Source: Apostichopus californicus (taxonomy: Eukaryota; Echinodermata; Holothuroidea; Aspidochirotida; Stichopodidae). From it: a stretch of DNA of 34,004 nt. The DNA is taken from assembly GCA_020650975.1 (NCBI GenBank), contig JAIPMN010000121.1, forward strand, positions 1 to 34,004. The letters are read 5' to 3'. The position numbers and the translations under genes are program-made. Positions 31,511 to 34,004 of this stretch are shown piece after piece. The first letter of the stretch is position 1; each line of letters starts with the position of its first letter. Under the pieces are notes generated by a model. The model saw nothing but the letters and a program-made list of their open reading frames with translations. It was not told the DNA's origin and ran no database searches.

Positions 31511-32307
31511 GTAAGTTCTCGCAGGGATCCTTAATTCAAGCCTAATTTAGAGGCTGTGATGAGTTCAGAGAGGATCCTCAAACCCATCTCGAAATTTTTT
31601 AACCGTGATATTTATTTCTGAAAAGAAAAAATGAGAGATGTTCTAAAAGTTTCATCATAGCTTTGTTGATTAGTATTTAATCTCATAAATATAGTTTAAG
31701 TTGGTTATGTTTAATTATGTAATTTTATCATTCATAAGTTATTGAGAATATTGATATAGAGTTTTGCATTTGTATAACAATTTTGGTTTATTTACATTCC
31801 TTCTTCCCATGCTGTTATATGTCTTTCCCTGTTATGTGAAATATTTTGCTTATATCATGCTTTGGTGATGTGAATGGAACAGACTTTTAACTTTAATCTT
31901 GATGGAAAAAATTTCTTCATGTATGTATGTATTTATGATCCTCCTGCAAGCAGAAACTTGCTAAGAAGCCTTATTGGCTTATCAAAGCCGCAAGCTGACC
32001 GAAGTCCGTGTCTTACATTCATATTTAACGTCCATGATTATGAATTGTCAATTGTCAACAACTCTAAAACTGGACGACATACATTAATCTTGGAGTGACT
32101 CGAACAGGGTCCTTATGATTGAAAGGCACCGGCGTTAACCACTGAGCTAACACTTCTGAAATGATTCATAGGGATCCCTTTCCGAGTTTTGTAACATTTT
32201 CCGTAAATACATAGATTGTACCTGTTGCTTGTATTGGCCAGCTGGGACATACCTTGAAGGGATTCCAGACTCTTTTTCTATCTCTCTGGGGTTTTTTTCT
32301 TCTTTAG
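31511..32307 (+). other. intron, 0.8 kb, with a SINE
   Basis: Contains a minus-strand tRNA-derived SINE (about 31915-32158). The rest is A+T-rich. Confidence 0.7.
31915..32158 (-). mobile_element. tRNA-derived SINE (minus strand)
   Basis: On the minus strand: box A TTAGCTCAGTGG (32150-32139) and box B GTTCGAGTCAC (32105-32095), 45 bp apart as in a class I tRNA. A body follows with GGCTTTGATAAGCC and AAGTTTCTGCTTGC, both short self-complementary words, then a tail of ATAC repeats at about 31935-31917. It differs in head and body from the SINE at 28332, so two SINE families inserted in this gene. No clear target duplication was seen. Confidence 0.78.
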
Positions 32308-32481
32308 GTGGAGGTATTCAACATTCTATTCACCACCTCCAAGGATAGGAAATATGAGGTATTTTGCCATGACTGTGCCAGGAAAACTCATCCTCAGTTG
32401 AACGGATTCATTGTGCTGGAACAGTACTCCCTTAAAGAACTCAATGAAATATTCGATCACTTTGTGTCCAGAATGTCCAAG
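32308..32481 (+). CDS. KDM6A: KDM6A window exon 21 (second half of Zn domain)
   Basis: Acceptor TTCTTCTTTAG, donor AAG/GTAAAC at 32482, phase 0, 58 codons. It encodes VEVFNILFTTSKDRKYEVFC, HDCARKTHPQLNGFIVLEQY and SLKELNEIFDHFVSRMSK. Human has [55 protein letters not shown]. Cys at 32365-32367 and 32374-32376 complete the zinc site (human C1358 and C1361). The loop before them is three residues shorter than in human. Confidence 0.96.
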
Positions 32482-33360
32482 GTAAACAAGCCAGTCTGTT
32501 TTTCTCTCTGTTAGTTTTTTTTTCAGGAGACAGAAAGTTTATTAAGAGCAAACATTAAATATCCATTTGAAATTTTCTGCACCAGAGTTTGCCTGCACCA
32601 TTTCTTGTTGCTCTTACTATGGTGCTGTAAATTTTTGCACTGGGAAAAATTTTCCTTTCGAACATTGCCATGAAAGCAATATTTGGCGTTTTTTTAAGTG
32701 ATTTACAAAAGTTTCGCTACAAGAGTGAACTGCAAGGTGTGACCAGAAATGTAGTGAAGTAAATATGCCTTACAACATATTGGCTTTTAATTGTGGAACC
32801 TTGCACTAACGGTTTACATGTCTAGCTTAACGCCACATTAGTGAGATTTTGTCTAAATTCTATTCCCTTTTGACCTCTGGAGGTCATTAGCTGAAACCAG
32901 GTCTTGAGGAGATAATATTGTTATTGAAAATCATTGTAAAATAATGATTGTTGATAACTGAGAGCATGCATAATCAGTTCTATGTGGGTTCAAATTTGTC
33001 AACAAAAACATGTTAGTAAATTTATATTTAAAGCAGAAAAAAAACAAATGTGTGGGAATATGAAGGAAGATCCTGAGGAGTAAAACGTCACTTTTTGTAT
33101 GCAGCGAGCAAATTAAAAATTTTTTAAAAATTTAAAATTTTTAAAACATTTAAAAAAAGAAGAAATGAAGTCAAATGCTAGCAACTGTGTCTATGTTTGC
33201 TTTATTGTTTAAGCATACACCCACAGTATGACTGTTGTATCTAGTGCTATAACATATCGGACACTTATCCACAGGAGCAAGATTACAACAACAAAACACG
33301 ATTATTCTGATCTTTATGTTGCTCCTTGCCTCAATTAAAAAATTCCCATTTTTATCGCAG
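32482..33360 (+). other. last intron, 0.88 kb
   Basis: Only A+T-rich sequence, including A/T homopolymer alternation at about 33112-33160. Nothing else recognised. Confidence 0.6.
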
Positions 33361-33375
33361 TTGGAAGAGTCATGA
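33361..33375 (+). CDS. KDM6A: KDM6A window exon 22, predicted C-terminal codons
   Basis: The acceptor TTTTATCGCAG ends at 33360. Continuing in phase 0 from exon 21 gives LEES and TGA (33373-33375), so the protein would end SRMSKLEES. Human ends with a similarly short tail after the Zn domain (FTLAPPLPSASS). The exon after the stop is more GC-rich than its surroundings, and two other frames stay open for 60 and about 77 codons, so another C-terminus through an alternative donor cannot be ruled out. Confidence 0.55.
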   Translation: MEES

Positions 33376-34004
33376 CGAAAGCTGCCCGCAGCTTAGGATT
33401 GCTGCCGACAACTCGCAGGCGAAAAGTACTCTGCCGGGTGACACCCTCGCAAGAAGTGCGACGAGATATCCAAAGAAGTGCGACGAGATGGAAGACCGAG
33501 AAGCCGGAAGGGAAGAATCGAACGATCGTATCGTGCAGCGTTTGAGATTTGAGTATCTCTTGAAAATAGCAATGGATAGGTTAATATGTTAGTCAACCGC
33601 AGCCGTCAGAAAGTAGAATCGTCCTGAAAATTGGCTCTGTATTTAAACCAGTCAATCTCGAAAGCCCCAAGTAAAGAAACCCCTCAAAGAATTTCTGGTT
33701 CTACTTTTCGTAGAACTCTTGATTTTCAATGCATTTCATGATTGCGTGATCGCAGGGTATAAATTTAGTGCTTGGATTTTGTATAGTACTTTGGAAGGCT
33801 CTGAACATTCCTTTGCAAAGTGCTGTGGTTCCCTGTGTACGGAAACTGCTGAAAACATCTTTGCACTTGCATAGCACTTTGGAAGGCTCTGAACATTCCT
33901 TTGCAAAGTGCTGTGGTTCCCTGTGTACGGAAACTGCTGAAAACATCTTTGCACTTGCATAGCACTTTGGAAAGGCTCTTAACGTTCCTTTGCAAAGTGC
34001 TGTG
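33376..34004 (+). other. probable 3' UTR of KDM6A, truncated by window end
   Basis: Follows the predicted stop. It holds two 17-bp direct repeats AAGAAGTGCGACGAGAT (33451-33467 and 33473-33489) and an 88-bp tandem repeat at the end. No AATAAA was found, so the transcript end is probably beyond 34004. Confidence 0.5.
33786..34004 (+). repeat. 88-bp tandem repeat with a hairpin in each unit
   Basis: ACTTTGGAA recurs at 33788, 33876 and 33964, exactly 88 bp apart; the third unit runs off the window. Each unit carries GCACTTTGGAAGG opposed to CCTTTGCAAAGTGC (second unit: arms at 33874-33881 and 33904-33911), which fold into a stem of about 13 bp with a loop of about 11. Copies 1 and 2 are nearly identical; copy 1 has GTACTTTG in the left arm. 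Confidence 0.88.

Larger units (their letters stand above)
3803..33375 (+). other. KDM6A: KDM6A/UTX ortholog, gene span seen in window (5' end missing)
   Basis: Histone H3K27me3/me2 demethylase, Fe(II)/2-oxoglutarate dependent, nuclear. In vertebrates UTX is a subunit of the KMT2C/KMT2D COMPASS-like complexes. Twenty-two coding exons join with GT..AG introns and unbroken phase: 4107 nt after the first split codon, that is 1368 residues plus stop. The matching human part is roughly 1240 residues, so this protein is longer, mainly in the linker. Order: TPRs (residues about 1-270, counting from the first whole codon here), linker (about 270-920), JmjC core (about 1020-1210), helical linker and zinc-binding domain (about 1210-1364). 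The TPR half separates it from KDM6B/JMJD3, which lacks TPRs. The split Trp codon at the first junction shows that at least one more exon lies upstream of position 1. Alignment is from memory of the human sequence. Confidence 0.95.

Noticed and set aside
32095-32155. Minus-strand tRNA gene
   Set aside because: Good A and B boxes, but the 3' side runs into a SINE body with an ATAC tail and no acceptor stem forms.
3803-33375. KDM6B/JMJD3 or UTY instead of KDM6A
   Set aside because: The TPR exons exclude KDM6B. UTY is a mammalian Y-linked copy of UTX; one UTX-type gene is expected in invertebrates.
33904-33915. miR-17-family-like seed (CAAAGTGCTGTG) in the 88-bp hairpin
   Set aside because: That family is a vertebrate one, and the hairpin is shorter than a normal microRNA precursor. 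The match is taken as chance.

Overview
The window is animal nuclear DNA: A+T-rich, with one plus-strand gene split into small exons by introns of 0.1 to 3.6 kb. The gene is the 3' nine-tenths or so of a KDM6A/UTX ortholog, the histone H3 lysine-27 demethylase with N-terminal TPR repeats and a C-terminal JmjC domain. I recognised it by aligning translated exons, from memory, to the human protein. The organism is probably an invertebrate deuterostome, perhaps an echinoderm. That guess rests on the high similarity to vertebrate UTX, the invertebrate-style SINE/LINE and minisatellite content and the overall look of the introns; the species is not proven.

Layout. Bases 1-3802 are an upstream intron (the 5' exons, encoding about the first 150 residues, lie outside the window). 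From 3803 to 33375 I can place 22 coding exons. Every junction is GT..AG and the reading frame is continuous from end to end, giving 1368 residues and a stop. Window exons 1-6 (3803-16982) encode the TPR region. Exons 7-11 (18176-22131) encode a long, low-complexity linker rich in Pro/Gln/Ser/Gly, longer than in human. Exons 12-21 (24455-32481) encode the JmjC demethylase core, helical linker and zinc-binding domain. A last exon begins at 33361; the predicted frame adds four residues and stops, and the rest to 34004 is taken as 3' UTR.

The catalytic apparatus is intact: the Fe(II) HxE pair (exon 17), the distal His (exon 18), the 2-oxoglutarate Lys and Thr (exon 16), Ser and Asn (exon 17), and four zinc-binding Cys (exons 20-21). 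The TPR part is known in vertebrates to anchor UTX in the KMT2C/KMT2D (MLL3/4) complexes, so this one gene couples complex binding to H3K27 demethylation.

The introns carry most of the unusual structure. There is a 138/139-bp minisatellite (15392-16433) and a 48-bp minisatellite (23402-24388) whose units are whole numbers of codons. A 27-bp AT-rich array (26010-26440) and a 17-bp palindromic array (29949-30168) follow. Two foldback elements lie at 2548-2712 and 22512-22661. Two different tRNA-derived SINEs lie at 28332 and 31915, a decayed L2/CR1-like LINE at 8270-8620, a two-copy dispersed repeat at 27096 and 29375, and a hammerhead-like relic near 215-253. The 3' UTR ends in an 88-bp tandem repeat whose unit folds into a hairpin. 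I found no phage, CRISPR, operon or toxin system; the novelty here is in the repeat content and in possible alternative gene ends.
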